NCBI RefSeq assembly: GCF_040529335.1
Contig: NZ_CP159534.1
Coordinates: 3,410,001 to 3,474,000 of the forward strand
DNA from: Streptomyces sp. HUAS MG91
GTDB lineage: Bacteria > Actinomycetota > Actinomycetes > Streptomycetales > Streptomycetaceae
DNA length: 64,000 nucleotides
Reading direction: 5' to 3'
Position numbers and translations under genes: made by a program. Below, one piece after another: positions 25,450 through 35,100 of the stretch (position 1 is the stretch's first letter; every line of letters begins with the position of its first letter). The notes under the pieces are model-generated. The model saw only the letters and a program-made list of their open reading frames with translations, did not search any database and was not told the origin of the DNA.

Positions 25450-27669
25450 GTGCAGATAACCCGGACCGGCGAGCCGTCGCTCAGCATCATCGTGTACGGG
25501 CGCGACGTGCAGGGACTGCTCGGCGTCTGTCTGGACAGCGTGGCCGCGCAGCTCCCGCCGGAGGCCGAGCTGATCACGGCGGCCGTCGGGAACGACGCGC
25601 GGGACGTGGCGGCGCGGTCCGGCGGCACGGTACTGCCGCTGCCCGCGGAGACCGGCGACGCGGACGCGCGGGCCGCGGGCGCCGAGCGGGCGCGCGGCAC
25701 CTGGCTGTGGTTCATGCCCGCCAAGGACCGGCTGCCCGCGGGCGCCGTGCGCGCCCTGCTCGACCGGCTGGCCGAGGTGCCGGAGCAGGTCGACGTGCTG
25801 GTCGCCGACCATGTCCGTACGACCTGGCGCGCCACCGGCGCGTCCGGCGCCGACGCCGGCCGGCTCGCCCGGGTGGCCCGCCGCGACGTCACCCTCGACC
25901 AGGCCCCCGACCTGCTCCGCGTCACCCCGCTGCTCGCCAAGCGCGCCCTGCGCACCTCCTTCTGGCGCGCGCACGAGGCCGAACTGGCCGACCCGGACGA
26001 GATGTTCGCCGCCCGCGCCGCCCTGGCGCTCGCCGACCGGATCGCCTGCCTGGACCAAGTGGTCGTCGAGGTGCGGGAGTTGCGGCGCGAGAGCCTGCCC
26101 GCGGTGACCGCCGAGCAGCGCTACGGACTCGTCGAGACCTACGACCGCCTCCAGCGCCTGCTGCACCGGCGGGAGTCCGCACCCCGGCCGCGCGCGGTCC
26201 TGTACGACCTGATGGCCACCGAGACGATGCGGGTGGTGGCGCGCGAGTCGATGCCGGACGCGGTGGCCCGGGAGTTCTTCCACCGCGCCTCGGCGGCGGC
26301 CGTGCGTTGGAAGCCCGCCGGACACCGGCGCCCCGGCGGCATGGAGGGCATCCGGCGCAGACTGCTCGAAGAGGACGCGTACACCAAGTACCGCGCGTTC
26401 CAGGCCGCCAACCAGCGGCGGCGCGGCCTGCGCACGACCCTGCGCACCCGGAAGAAGCAGCTGGGCGCCAAGGTCCTCGACCACCACTACCAGAAGGCCC
26501 TGCGCGAGCCGGTCGACCAGGACCTGGCCGTCTTCTCCGCCTACTGGGACCGCGGAGTCGCCTGCAATCCGGCCGCGATCGCCGCGAAGCTCGGCGAACT
26601 CGCCCCGCACATCCGCCCGGTGTGGGTGGTGTCGAAGGCGGCCGAGCCGCTCGTCCCGCCCGGCACCGACCACATCGTGCCCGGCACCCGCCGCTACTGG
26701 GAGGTACTGGCCCGCGCCCGCTACCTCACCAACAACGTCAACTTCCCGAACGCCGTGGTCAAGCGCCCCGGCGCGATCCACCTCCAGACCCACCACGGCA
26801 CCCCGCTGAAGAAGATGGGCCTGGACCAGCGCGCCTACCCGACGGCCTCCCGGGGCCTCGACTTCGACGCGCTGCTCGCCCGCGTCGACAAGTGGGACTA
26901 CAGCGTCAGCGCCAACAGCCACTCCACCCGGATGTGGGAGCACGCCTACCCCTCGCACTACACGTCGCTGGATCACGGCTATCCCCGCAACGACGTCTAC
27001 TACCGGGCGACGGCCGCCGACATCCGCGCCGTCCGCGACCGCCTCGGCATCGCCCCGGGCCGCCGGGCCGTCCTGTACGCGCCGACCCACCGCGACTACG
27101 AGGCGAGCTGGACCCCGCGCCTGGACCTGGCGGCCCTGTCCGAGCGGCTCGGCGACGACACGGTCCTGCTGGTGCGCGGCCACTACTTCTACGGCGGCGG
27201 CGCCTCCCCGCTGGCGGGCCTGCGGCGCACCGGCCGGGTCATCGACGTATCGGCGTACGACCCGGTGGAGGAGCTGGCGCTGGCCTCGGACGCGCTGGTC
27301 ACGGACTACTCGTCCATCATGTTCGACTACGCGAACCTGGACCGGCCGATCATCAGCTTCGCCGACGACTGGGAGACGTACGCCCGCACCCGCGGCACCT
27401 ACTTCGACCTGCTCGCCGAACCGCCGGGCCACGTGGCGCGCACCGAGGAGGACCTGACCGAGATCCTCGCGACGGACGCCTGGCGCGACGAGGCGTCGGC
27501 GAAGGTGCGCACCGCCTTCCGGCGCAAGTTCTGCGAGTTCGACGACGGGCGGGCCGCCGAGCGCGTCGTGCGCCGCGTCTTCCTGGGCGAGCCGGAGGAG
27601 AGTCTGCCGCCCGTGCTGCCGCCCGAGTCCCGCACCCCCGCTCCCACCCCCGAGGAGGCGACCGGCTGA
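25450..27669 (+). CDS. TagF-like glycerophosphotransferase fused to a degenerate GT2 domain
   Basis: This is a 739-residue protein with two parts. Residues about 340-715 are a CDP-glycerol glycerophosphotransferase (TagF) domain: HLQTHHGTPLKKMGLD, ANSHSTRMWEHAY, VLYAPTHRDYE, LLVRGHYF and VTDYSSIMFDYANLDRP are all recognisable. It would polymerise or prime a polyol-phosphate or sugar-phosphate chain. Residues 1-280 align in layout with the local GT2 proteins (SLSIIVYGRD start), but VDDxSTDGS is replaced by AAVGNDARD and DSDDELPPGA by PAKDRLPAGA, so this half is probably non-catalytic. GTG start with GAGGAG six bases upstream. The next GT2 gene overlaps its stop (TGATG). Confidence 0.88.
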   Translation: MQITRTGEPSLSIIVYGRDVQGLLGVCLDSVAAQLPPEAELITAAVGNDARDVAARSGGTVLPLPAETGDADARAAGAERARGTWLWFMPAKDRLPAGAVRALLDRLAEVPEQVDVLVADHVRTTWRATGASGADAGRLARVARRDVTLDQAPDLLRVTPLLAKRALRTSFWRAHEAELADPDEMFAARAALALADRIACLDQVVVEVRELRRESLPAVTAEQRYGLVETYDRLQRLLHRRESAPRPRAVLYDLMATETMRVVARESMPDAVAREFFHRASAAAVRWKPAGHRRPGGMEGIRRRLLEEDAYTKYRAFQAANQRRRGLRTTLRTRKKQLGAKVLDHHYQKALREPVDQDLAVFSAYWDRGVACNPAAIAAKLGELAPHIRPVWVVSKAAEPLVPPGTDHIVPGTRRYWEVLARARYLTNNVNFPNAVVKRPGAIHLQTHHGTPLKKMGLDQRAYPTASRGLDFDALLARVDKWDYSVSANSHSTRMWEHAYPSHYTSLDHGYPRNDVYYRATAADIRAVRDRLGIAPGRRAVLYAPTHRDYEASWTPRLDLAALSERLGDDTVLLVRGHYFYGGGASPLAGLRRTGRVIDVSAYDPVEELALASDALVTDYSSIMFDYANLDRPIISFADDWETYARTRGTYFDLLAEPPGHVARTEEDLTEILATDAWRDEASAKVRTAFRRKFCEFDDGRAAERVVRRVFLGEPEESLPPVLPPESRTPAPTPEEATG

Positions 27670-29345
27670 TGCCCGCGCAGACCCCCGACGTGACCGTCAC
27701 GGTGATCGTCTTCAACGACGCCGAGCGGCTGCCGCGCGCCGTCGCCTCGCTGCGGGCGCAGACGCACGAGAACATCGAGATCGTCATCAGCGACGACCAC
27801 TCGACGGACCGCACGCCCGAGGTGGCCAGGGAACTGGCCGCGCAGGACGCCCGCATCACGTATCTGCGGCTGCCGGAGAACAGCGGCGGCTGCTCCGCCC
27901 CGCGCAACCGCGCGCTCGACATCGCCCGCGCCCCGTACGTGATGTTCCTGGACAGCGACGACGAACTCCCGCCGCGCGCCGTCGAGTCACTGCTCGCCGC
28001 CCACCGCGAGAACCCCGCGATCGACTTCGCGATGGGCGCGGTGCAGCGGATCAGGGTCGACACCGGCCACCGCTCGATCTGGATGCCGCACCTGGTCGCC
28101 GAGCGCCGCACGGTCCCCGGCATCGAGGCCGAACCGGCGCTGCTCTTCGAGCACCTGTCGACGAGCAAGATGTACGCGCGCGCCTTCCTCGACCGCCACC
28201 GGCTGCGCTTCCCCGAGGGCATCCACTACGAGGACCAGCTGTTCTCGGCGCAGGCGTACGGCCTGGCGAGATCGTTCACCGTCGTCCCCGACACCGTCTA
28301 CCGCTGGTACATCGCGCCGTACGCGGCCGAGTCCGCGGCCTCCATCTCCAACCAGCGGCACAAGCTGGCCAACGTCCGCGACCGGGTCCACGTGCAGACG
28401 CTCATCGACGACTTCCTGAAGGAGGGCGGCTTCAGCGACGCGGTGCGCGAGGCCAAGGACTACAAGTTCCTCAAGCACGACTTCCGGATGTACGCGGGCG
28501 ACCTGCCCTACCGGGCCGACGACTGGCTGGAGGGGTTCGCCGAGATCGTGAACCCGTACCTGGCCGGCCTCGCCCCCGGCGCCTACGAGCGGCTGCCGCG
28601 CGCCGAGCGCGTCGTCCTCCAGCTGATCCGCGACGGCCGCCTCGACGAGGCCAGGCTCGCCGCGCGCGGCCTCGGCCACGGGGTCGCCCCGCGCGAGGCG
28701 GTCACCGACGACGCGGGCAGCCTCTACTGGGGCGGTACGCTCCCGGCCACGCCCGAGGCCCGCCGCGAGCTGGCCCTCGACGACCTGGCGCTGGACACCC
28801 GGCCGTTCCCCGGTGCCCAGTTCCGGCACGAGATCGTCTCGGTGCGGCGCAATCCCGGCGCGGCCTCGCTCGCCCTGCACATCCGCACCCACGACCCGGC
28901 GCTGCGCCTCCCGGTCGGCCCGCAGGTCGCCGCGCTGCTGCTCTCCCCCGGGCGGCGCCGCACGACGGTCCGCTTCCGGCTCGACCCGGTGCGCCCCGGC
29001 GTCTTCGAGGGCCGCGTCGACCTGGACCTGACGCAGGTCCCGCTGCCGCCCCAGGGCTTCGACGGCACTCGCCACCCGCTCCTCCAGCTCCAGGCGCCGG
29101 GGGGCCTGCGCAACACGGGCCTGCTGCTCGCGCCGCTGGACTTCCCGTCGTTCACGTCCGAGTTCCGCCGGCACCGGGTGACGGTGGAGCCGGAGGGGCG
29201 CGGCGCGGGCCGGCTCCAGGTGCGGTGGGCGGCGGTCGGGATGACGGCCCGGGTCGTGCGGCCGGTGGCGCGCCGGGTGGGCCGCAATCAGGTGGCGCGG
29301 CGGGTGCGGCGGGCCGCCCGTCTGGTGTCGGCCCTCACCCGCTGA
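27669..29345 (+). CDS. Family 2 glycosyltransferase with C-terminal beta domain
   Basis: This 558-residue protein has a GT2 catalytic domain at about 6-240: TVTVIVFNDAERLPRAV, ISDDHSTDRT near 41, FLDSDDELPPRAVESL near 96 and HYEDQLFSAQAYGLA, a likely catalytic-base segment. NSGGCSAPRNRALDIARAP resembles the 18264-19859 protein strongly. Residues 380-520 are beta-rich, and the last 40 residues are a basic helix with eleven arginines, which may hold the enzyme at the membrane. The ATG overlaps the TagF-like gene's TGA, so it probably glycosylates the chain made by that enzyme. Its last 11 bp overlap a convergent membrane-protein gene. Confidence 0.87.
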   Translation: MPAQTPDVTVTVIVFNDAERLPRAVASLRAQTHENIEIVISDDHSTDRTPEVARELAAQDARITYLRLPENSGGCSAPRNRALDIARAPYVMFLDSDDELPPRAVESLLAAHRENPAIDFAMGAVQRIRVDTGHRSIWMPHLVAERRTVPGIEAEPALLFEHLSTSKMYARAFLDRHRLRFPEGIHYEDQLFSAQAYGLARSFTVVPDTVYRWYIAPYAAESAASISNQRHKLANVRDRVHVQTLIDDFLKEGGFSDAVREAKDYKFLKHDFRMYAGDLPYRADDWLEGFAEIVNPYLAGLAPGAYERLPRAERVVLQLIRDGRLDEARLAARGLGHGVAPREAVTDDAGSLYWGGTLPATPEARRELALDDLALDTRPFPGAQFRHEIVSVRRNPGAASLALHIRTHDPALRLPVGPQVAALLLSPGRRRTTVRFRLDPVRPGVFEGRVDLDLTQVPLPPQGFDGTRHPLLQLQAPGGLRNTGLLLAPLDFPSFTSEFRRHRVTVEPEGRGAGRLQVRWAAVGMTARVVRPVARRVGRNQVARRVRRAARLVSALTR

Positions 29346-30888
29346 CGCGCACCCGGTACAGCTGCTGTCCCCGGGGACCGACGGCCACCCGCTCCAGGGC
29401 CGGGTCCCCGGCGGGCAGCCCGCCGTCGCCGCGATAGGCCACCACCCACCGCACGTCGTACCGGCGCAGCACCCCGAGCCGGTCCCGGCGCGGGGTCCCG
29501 GCCGCGAAGTACGTGGCCACGGCGTCCTCGCGCGCCCGCTCGTCGTCGAGGAAGAAGTCCGGGTAGCCGGGGGCGACCGTGTACGGCCCGTAGGCGGGGA
29601 TCTGGCGGGCCGGGAACGTCTTGGCGAGCACCACGTCCCCGTACCCCACCCAGGGCGTGATCCAGTGGTAACCGCCCCACGGCTCGCGGTACCTGTCGGC
29701 GACCGGCGAGGGCAGCGCCGAGCGCGGCAGCACATAGCCGAGCGTTCCCGACTGGGTCCACGCGCCCAGCAGCAGCGCCGCCGACACCGCGAGGCCGAGG
29801 CCGAGCCGCACGGCCCTGCGGGGTGCGGAGAACACTTCGAGGCCCGCCGCGACCTGCGCGGGGATCAGGACGGCCGGCAGCGCCCGGCCCCAGGACCAGT
29901 GGCCGGTCAGGCCCCCGGCGGCGAACACGGCGAGCCCCGCCAGGCAGAACAGGACCAGTGGGTCGCGCCGGTCGCGCCGCCAGCGCAGGACGAGCGCGAC
30001 GCCGCCGACGAGCGCCACCAGCCACAGCCGGGCGGGCAGGTCCCGGTAGAGCGAGCGGTGGATGGCCTCCAGGTTCCCGCCCGCGCGGAACAGCGCGAAG
30101 AAGGAGTAGTACGGCCACAGCGAGATCAGCAGGAGCCCGGTCGCGAGCCCGCCGCCGAGCCGCACCCAGTGCGTCACGTCCGGCCACGGCCGCGCGCCGA
30201 GGACCATGGCGAGGGCGCCGAGCGAGGCGACGACACCGGTGAACTGATGGCTGAGCAGGATCACCGCCCACAGCACCCCGGCGCCCAGGAAGTGCGCCCA
30301 GGCGGTCGCCCGGCGCAGCAGCGCCCACAGCCAGAAGGAGGCGCCGAGCGCGAACGTGCTCGGGTAGGCGACGCACAGGGCGAGGGAGTTGAGGCCGAGG
30401 TAGCCGCTCCAGTTGAACAGCGTCGTGCCCCACAGCAGCACCAGGCAGAGCAGGACGAGCCCGGCCACGGCGGCCCGCCGCCGGCGCGCGGCCGCCCGCT
30501 CCAGGAACGTACCGGTGAACGCCCACACCCCGCCCGCGAGCACCGCGAGCGAGACGAACGCCCCGACGCGCAGCACGACGAACACCCCGAGCCCGGTCGC
30601 CTTCGCGACACAGCCGAGCAGCAGCGTCCAGGGGCTGTAGTACGGGCTCTCGGCGTCGGCCCTGACCAGCGGGTCGCCGGGGTCGAGCAGGTCGTGGCGC
30701 AGGCGCTCGACGGTGGCGGCGTGGATGCCGAGGTCGCCGGCCCAGGGCAGCCGCACCACGACGGCGAGCAGCAGCACGAGGACACCGCAGGCCGCGGCAC
30801 CGGCCGCGATGCGGGCGGGCGCGGCGGTCAGCGGGCCCTCGCGCGCGGCCTCGGCAGCGGTCAACGGGCCCTCGCGCGCAGCTTCCAC
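29335..30888 (-). CDS. Polytopic membrane protein, possible GT-C transferase
   Basis: This protein of about 517 residues has roughly eleven hydrophobic segments. The first outer loop has LPWAGDLGIHAATVERLRHD then DAESPYYSPWTLL, and a soluble domain lies at the C-terminus (residues 380-510). No diagnostic catalytic motif is certain, but the plan fits sugar transferases of the GT-C fold. The GTG start at 30888 is provisional: a TTG at 30864 sits behind GAGGGCCCG and overlaps the stop of the upstream synthase gene in a TTGA arrangement, which is just as plausible. A 33-bp direct repeat covers these start candidates. It is coupled to the polyprenol-phosphate sugar synthase. Confidence 0.65.
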   Translation of the reverse strand: MEAAREGPLTAAEAAREGPLTAAPARIAAGAAACGVLVLLLAVVVRLPWAGDLGIHAATVERLRHDLLDPGDPLVRADAESPYYSPWTLLLGCVAKATGLGVFVVLRVGAFVSLAVLAGGVWAFTGTFLERAAARRRRAAVAGLVLLCLVLLWGTTLFNWSGYLGLNSLALCVAYPSTFALGASFWLWALLRRATAWAHFLGAGVLWAVILLSHQFTGVVASLGALAMVLGARPWPDVTHWVRLGGGLATGLLLISLWPYYSFFALFRAGGNLEAIHRSLYRDLPARLWLVALVGGVALVLRWRRDRRDPLVLFCLAGLAVFAAGGLTGHWSWGRALPAVLIPAQVAAGLEVFSAPRRAVRLGLGLAVSAALLLGAWTQSGTLGYVLPRSALPSPVADRYREPWGGYHWITPWVGYGDVVLAKTFPARQIPAYGPYTVAPGYPDFFLDDERAREDAVATYFAAGTPRRDRLGVLRRYDVRWVVAYRGDGGLPAGDPALERVAVGPRGQQLYRVRVSG

Positions 30889-30889
30889 G
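30824..30889 (-). repeat. 33-bp direct repeat at gene junction
   Basis: Two adjoining 33-bp units (starting at 30824 and 30857 on the plus strand) encode AAREGPLTAAE twice at the start of the membrane protein. The unit includes a GAGGG ribosome-binding-like block and, in one copy, the TTG/TGA overlap with the upstream stop. It looks like a recent in-frame duplication. Confidence 0.75.
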
Positions 30890-31661
30890 GCATGGCCACC
30901 GACTCCAGCTGGACCATCAGGTTCATCTTCGACTCGCCGACGGTGCGGTCCTCGAAGTGGATGGGGACCTCGACGATGCCGTGCCCGCGGCGCAGCGCCC
31001 GGTACTTCATCTCGACCTGGAAGCTGTAGCCGGCGCTGTCGACGGAGGCCAGGTCGATGGCGCGCAGGGTGTCCTCGCGCCACAGGTTGAAGCCGCCGGT
31101 GATGTCGCGCACCCGGGTGCCGAGGATGGTGCCCGCGTAGGCGTTGGCCCAGCGCGAGAGCAGCCTGCGGTGGGCGCCCCACGCGTCGGAGAGGGTGCCG
31201 CCCTGGACGTAGCGGCTGCCGATGGTGACCCCGGCGCCGGTGGCCAGCGCGACGCCCAGCATCTGCGGGACCTTGGCGACGGGGTGGCTGCCATCGGCGT
31301 CCATCTGGAGGACGTAGCGCGCGCCCTCGGCGACGGCCCGGCTCATCCCGGCCGCGTAGGCGCGGCCGAGCCCTTCCTTGCCCGCGCGGTGCAGCACGCC
31401 GATCCGGTCGGCGCCGAAGCGGCGCGCGTACTCCTCGGCGATGTCGCCGGTGCCGTCGGGGCTGGAGTCGTCGACGACGAGCAGCCGCAGCCCGGCCAGT
31501 TGGAGCCCCATCAGGGCGTCGGCCATGCCGGGCAGGTTCCCGGCCTCGTTGTAGGTGGGCATCACGACGGTGAGCGGGGTCGCGGCCCAGGTGTCGGGCA
31601 GCGCGAGGGCGCGGTCCGCCGTCCGTGGCGACCTCGGCGAATCGGCTGGCTTCGGCGGCAT
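30861..31661 (-). CDS. Polyprenol monophosphomannose synthase-like GT2
   Basis: This GT2 enzyme belongs to the Ppm1/DPM1 group, making polyprenyl-phosphate-mannose (or glucose) from GDP/UDP-sugar in the cytoplasm. Of its 266 residues, VVMPTYNEAGNLP is near 33, VVDDSSPDGTGD near 63, QMDADGSHP near 117, and GSRYVQGG and DITGGFNLWR are family signatures. It ends without the membrane domain of longer homologues. The ATG at MPPKPADSP has AGGGAG six bases upstream; an ATG seven codons earlier does not. It could supply lipid-linked sugar for the GT-C transferases of this locus, including the one coupled directly downstream. Confidence 0.88.
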   Translation of the reverse strand: MPPKPADSPRSPRTADRALALPDTWAATPLTVVMPTYNEAGNLPGMADALMGLQLAGLRLLVVDDSSPDGTGDIAEEYARRFGADRIGVLHRAGKEGLGRAYAAGMSRAVAEGARYVLQMDADGSHPVAKVPQMLGVALATGAGVTIGSRYVQGGTLSDAWGAHRRLLSRWANAYAGTILGTRVRDITGGFNLWREDTLRAIDLASVDSAGYSFQVEMKYRALRRGHGIVEVPIHFEDRTVGESKMNLMVQLESVAMPWKLRARAR

Positions 31662-32179
31662 CGGCTCTCCCTGAACGGTCATCAGACAATCGGCGTCCAC
31701 TTTAGACGTTATGCCCCGCATTGCCCTGAGACATGGCCCCGGGTGCAGGGAGTCCATCAAGCCGGACGACGTCAGGAGGCAGGCAAGAGCGCGTCAAGAA
31801 CAGGGGCAGAATACGGCGACACTTCCCGGCCGCCACGGCCGCCGCGCGGTCAACTGCACTGCGGAGTACGGCAGATGACCCGGTCCCGGGTACGGCGAAG
31901 GGGCGCCCCGGGCCGCTGTGGCCCGGGGCGCCCCCGGTGTACGTACGGGCCAGGGCCTGTCTCTCAGATCCCTCCGTCCGCCCGGAGGGCGGGCCCCGCG
32001 GCGTCTGGTGCGTGGTCTCGGCGTGCCGGGCGCGAGGCCTCGTACTGGACGTACTCGGCCTTGTGCCCGGTGCGGCGAATGGGGTCTCCCCTGCTCGAGC
32101 GAAGTTCGAGAGCTTGGGGAAGCGTGCCAGGCGTCGCGGGGCAGGAGGGATCTGAGAGACAGGCCCTAGGCCCGGTGCG
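31662..32179. other. 518-bp intergenic region at the edge of the glycan locus
   Basis: No convincing gene is present. The left part should hold the promoter of the leftward synthase gene; GGCATAACGTC (minus strand, 31705-31715) recurs upstream of the glutamate dehydrogenase gene. The right part, 31952-32167, is a fold-back element described separately. Reading frames across the element have no coding character. Confidence 0.7.
31952..32167. mobile_element. MITE-like fold-back element with 24-bp terminal inverted repeats
   Basis: The ends 31952-31975 and 32144-32167 are perfect 24-bp inverted repeats (AGGGCCTGTCTCTCAGATCC inward). A second, imperfect pair of about 22 bp follows inside (from GCCCCGCGGCGTCTGG on the left). 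An internal block near 32088-32125 has the CTCGAGCGAAGTTCGAGAG hairpin. No transposase is encoded in 216 bp. Such termini are typical of IS5-like insertion sequences in Streptomyces, so it may be mobilised in trans. No clear target duplication is visible. It ends 12 bp from the dehydrogenase stop codon. Confidence 0.7.
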
Positions 32180-35100
32180 TCACGAGTGCGTGCGCAGCAG
32201 CGTGCGCATGGTGCGCATCGCGACCGACAGGTTCGCCAGGTCGAAGGCGTCCGAGCCCTGGATCTCCTCCAGGGTCGTGCGCGCCCGGCCCAGGATCGCC
32301 GCGTTCTTCTCCTCCCACGCCTTGAACCGCTGCTCCGGCGTGGAGCCGCCGTTGCCCACCGCGAGCACGTCGGCGGTCAGGGCCGCGTGCGCCGCGTACA
32401 GGTCCTCGCGGATCGAGGCGCGGGCCATCGACTGCCAGCGGTCGGCCCGCGGGAGCTCGATGATCCGGTCCATGAGCTGGGTGATGCCGAGCCGGTCGGC
32501 GAGGTCGTAGTACACCTCGGCGACGTCCAGCGCCTCCTTGCCCATCCGGTCCGCGATCTGGACGATGTCCAGCGTCGGGAACGCCGAGGAGAACCCGGCG
32601 ACCCGCCGCGCCAGCTCGTCCGGCACTCCGGCGCCGGTCAGCTCGTCGAAGATCGACTCGTACCACTCGGCGTCCGCGCCGCGCAGCATCTTGGGCAGCT
32701 CGGCCCAGACCTCGGCGACACCGTCCCGGAAGAAGTCGATGGTCTCGGCGAGCTGGAGCGGCTGCGGCCGGTTGTTGAGCAGCCAGCGGGTGCCGCGCTC
32801 GACGAGCCGCCGCGAGTGCAGCCGGATCCGGGTCTGGACATCGGCGGCCACGACGTTGTCGAGCGCCTCGACCGCGTCCCAGACCTCGCTCAGGCCGAAG
32901 ATCTCGCGCGCGGCGAGCTGCGCCCGCACGATCTCCTCCAGGGAGGCGCCGGTCTCCTCGCGCAGCCGGTGCAGGAAGGTCGAACCACCGGTGTTCACCG
33001 TGTCGTTGACCAGCACCGTCGTGATGATCTCGCGGCGCAGCGCGTGCCCGTCGATCGCCTCGGCGTACTTGTCGCGCAGCTCCTGCGGGAAGTACGCGTG
33101 CAGCAGCCGGCGCAGGTACGCGTCGTCGGGCAGCGACGTCTGGATCAGCTCGTCGGCGGCCGTGATCTTCGTGTAGGCGAGGAGGACGGCCAGCTCCGGC
33201 TGGCTGAGCCCGCGCCCGTTGTTCAGGAGCTCCTTGATCTGCCGGTCGTTCGGCAGGAACTCCAGGCCGCGGTCGAGGTGGCCCTGCTTGCCGAGCCGGC
33301 GCATGAAGCGCTGGTGGGCGTGGAGCAGGGACGACGACTGCGCCTCGGCGTTGGCGAGCGCGGTGTTCTGCGCGTAGTTGTTGCGCAGCACCAGATGGCC
33401 GACCTCGTCGGTCATCGCGGCGAGCAGCTTGTTGCGCTGCTTGACGGTCATGTCCCCTTCGGAGACCAGGCCGTTGAGCAGGATCTTGATGTTGACCTCG
33501 ACGTCCGAGGTGTTCACACCCGCGCTGTTGTCGATGGCGTCGGTGTTGACCTTGCCGCCGGTGCGGGCGAACTCGATGCGGCCCAGCTGGGTCGCGCCGA
33601 GGTTGCCGCCCTCGCCGATGACCTTGGCGCGCACGTCCTGGCCGTCGACGCGGATCGCGTCGTTGGCCTTGTCGCCGACGTCCGCGTTCGACTCCGGGGA
33701 CGCCTTCACGTACGTACCGATGCCGCCGTTCCACAGCAGGTCGACCGGCGCCTGGAGGATCGCCTTCATCAGCTCGGCCGGGGTCATCTTGGCCTGGCCG
33801 GACTCGATGCCGAGCGCCTCGCGGATGTGGGCGTTGAGCTGGATCGACTTGGCGGAGCGCGGGAAGACGCCGCCGCCCGCCGAGATCAGCTCCTTGTCGT
33901 AGTCGGCCCACGAGGAGCGCGGCAGCTCGAACATGCGGCGGCGCTCGGCGTACGAGGTCTCCGCGACCGGCTTCGGGTCGATGAAGATGTGCCGGTGGTC
34001 GAAGGCGGCGACCAGGCGGATGTGCTCGGAGAGCAGCATGCCGTTACCGAACACGTCACCGCTCATGTCGCCGACGCCGACGACCGTGAAGTCCTCGGAC
34101 TGGGTGTCGACGCCCAGCTCGCGGAAGTGCCGCTTGACGGACTCCCAGGCACCGCGGGCGGTGATGCCCATGCCCTTGTGGTCGTAACCGGCCGAGCCGC
34201 CCGACGCGAAGGCGTCCCCGAGCCAGAAGTTGTACGACTCCGCGACGCCGTTGGCGATGTCGGAGAAGGACGCGGTGCCCTTGTCGGCCGCGACGACGAG
34301 GTAGGTGTCGTCCTCGTCGTGCCGCACGACGTCGGACGGCGGCACGACCTCGCCGGCGACCAGGTTGTCGGTGATGTCGAGCAGCGCCGAGATGAACGTC
34401 TTGTAGCTGGCAACGCCCTCGGCCATCCACGCGTCCCGGTCCACGCTCGGGTCGGGCAGCTGCTTGGCGACGAAGCCGCCCTTCGCGCCGACCGGCACGA
34501 TGACGGTGTTCTTCACCATCTGCGCCTTGACCAGGCCGAGGATCTCGGTGCGGAAGTCCTCGCGCCGGTCGGACCAGCGCAGACCTCCACGGGCCACCTT
34601 GCCGAAGCGCAGGTGGACGCCCTCGACGCGCGGCGAGTACACCCAGATCTCGTAGGCGGGGCGCGGCTCGGGCAGGTCGGGGATGGCCTTCGGGTCCAGC
34701 TTCATGGAGACGTACGCGTGCGGCTCGCCGTCCGTCGCCCTCTGGAAGAAGTTGGTGCGCAGGGTCGCCTTGATGACGGTGAGGAAGGACCGCAGGATCC
34801 GGTCCTCGTCGAGCGAGGCCACCTGGTCGAGCGCGCCGTCGAGCTCTTCGAGGAGCCCGTCGATCAGCTCGGTCCCGGCGCGCTGCCGCTCGGGCGACAT
34901 CCGCGCCTCGAACAGCGACACCAGCAGGCGCGTGGTGTGCACATTGGTGCGGAGGGTGTCCTCCATGTAGTCCTGGCTGAAGGTGGAACCGGCCTGGCGC
35001 AGGTACTTGGCGTACGCGCGCAGCACCATCGCCTGCCGCCAGTTCAGCCCGGCGCCCAGGACCAGGGCGTTGAAGCCGTCGTTCTCGGCGCGCCCGGTCC

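Noticed and set aside
31733..32155. 140-codon plus-strand frame in the gap before gdhB
   Set aside because: It spans the fold-back element, has no ribosome-binding site and no recognisable fold.
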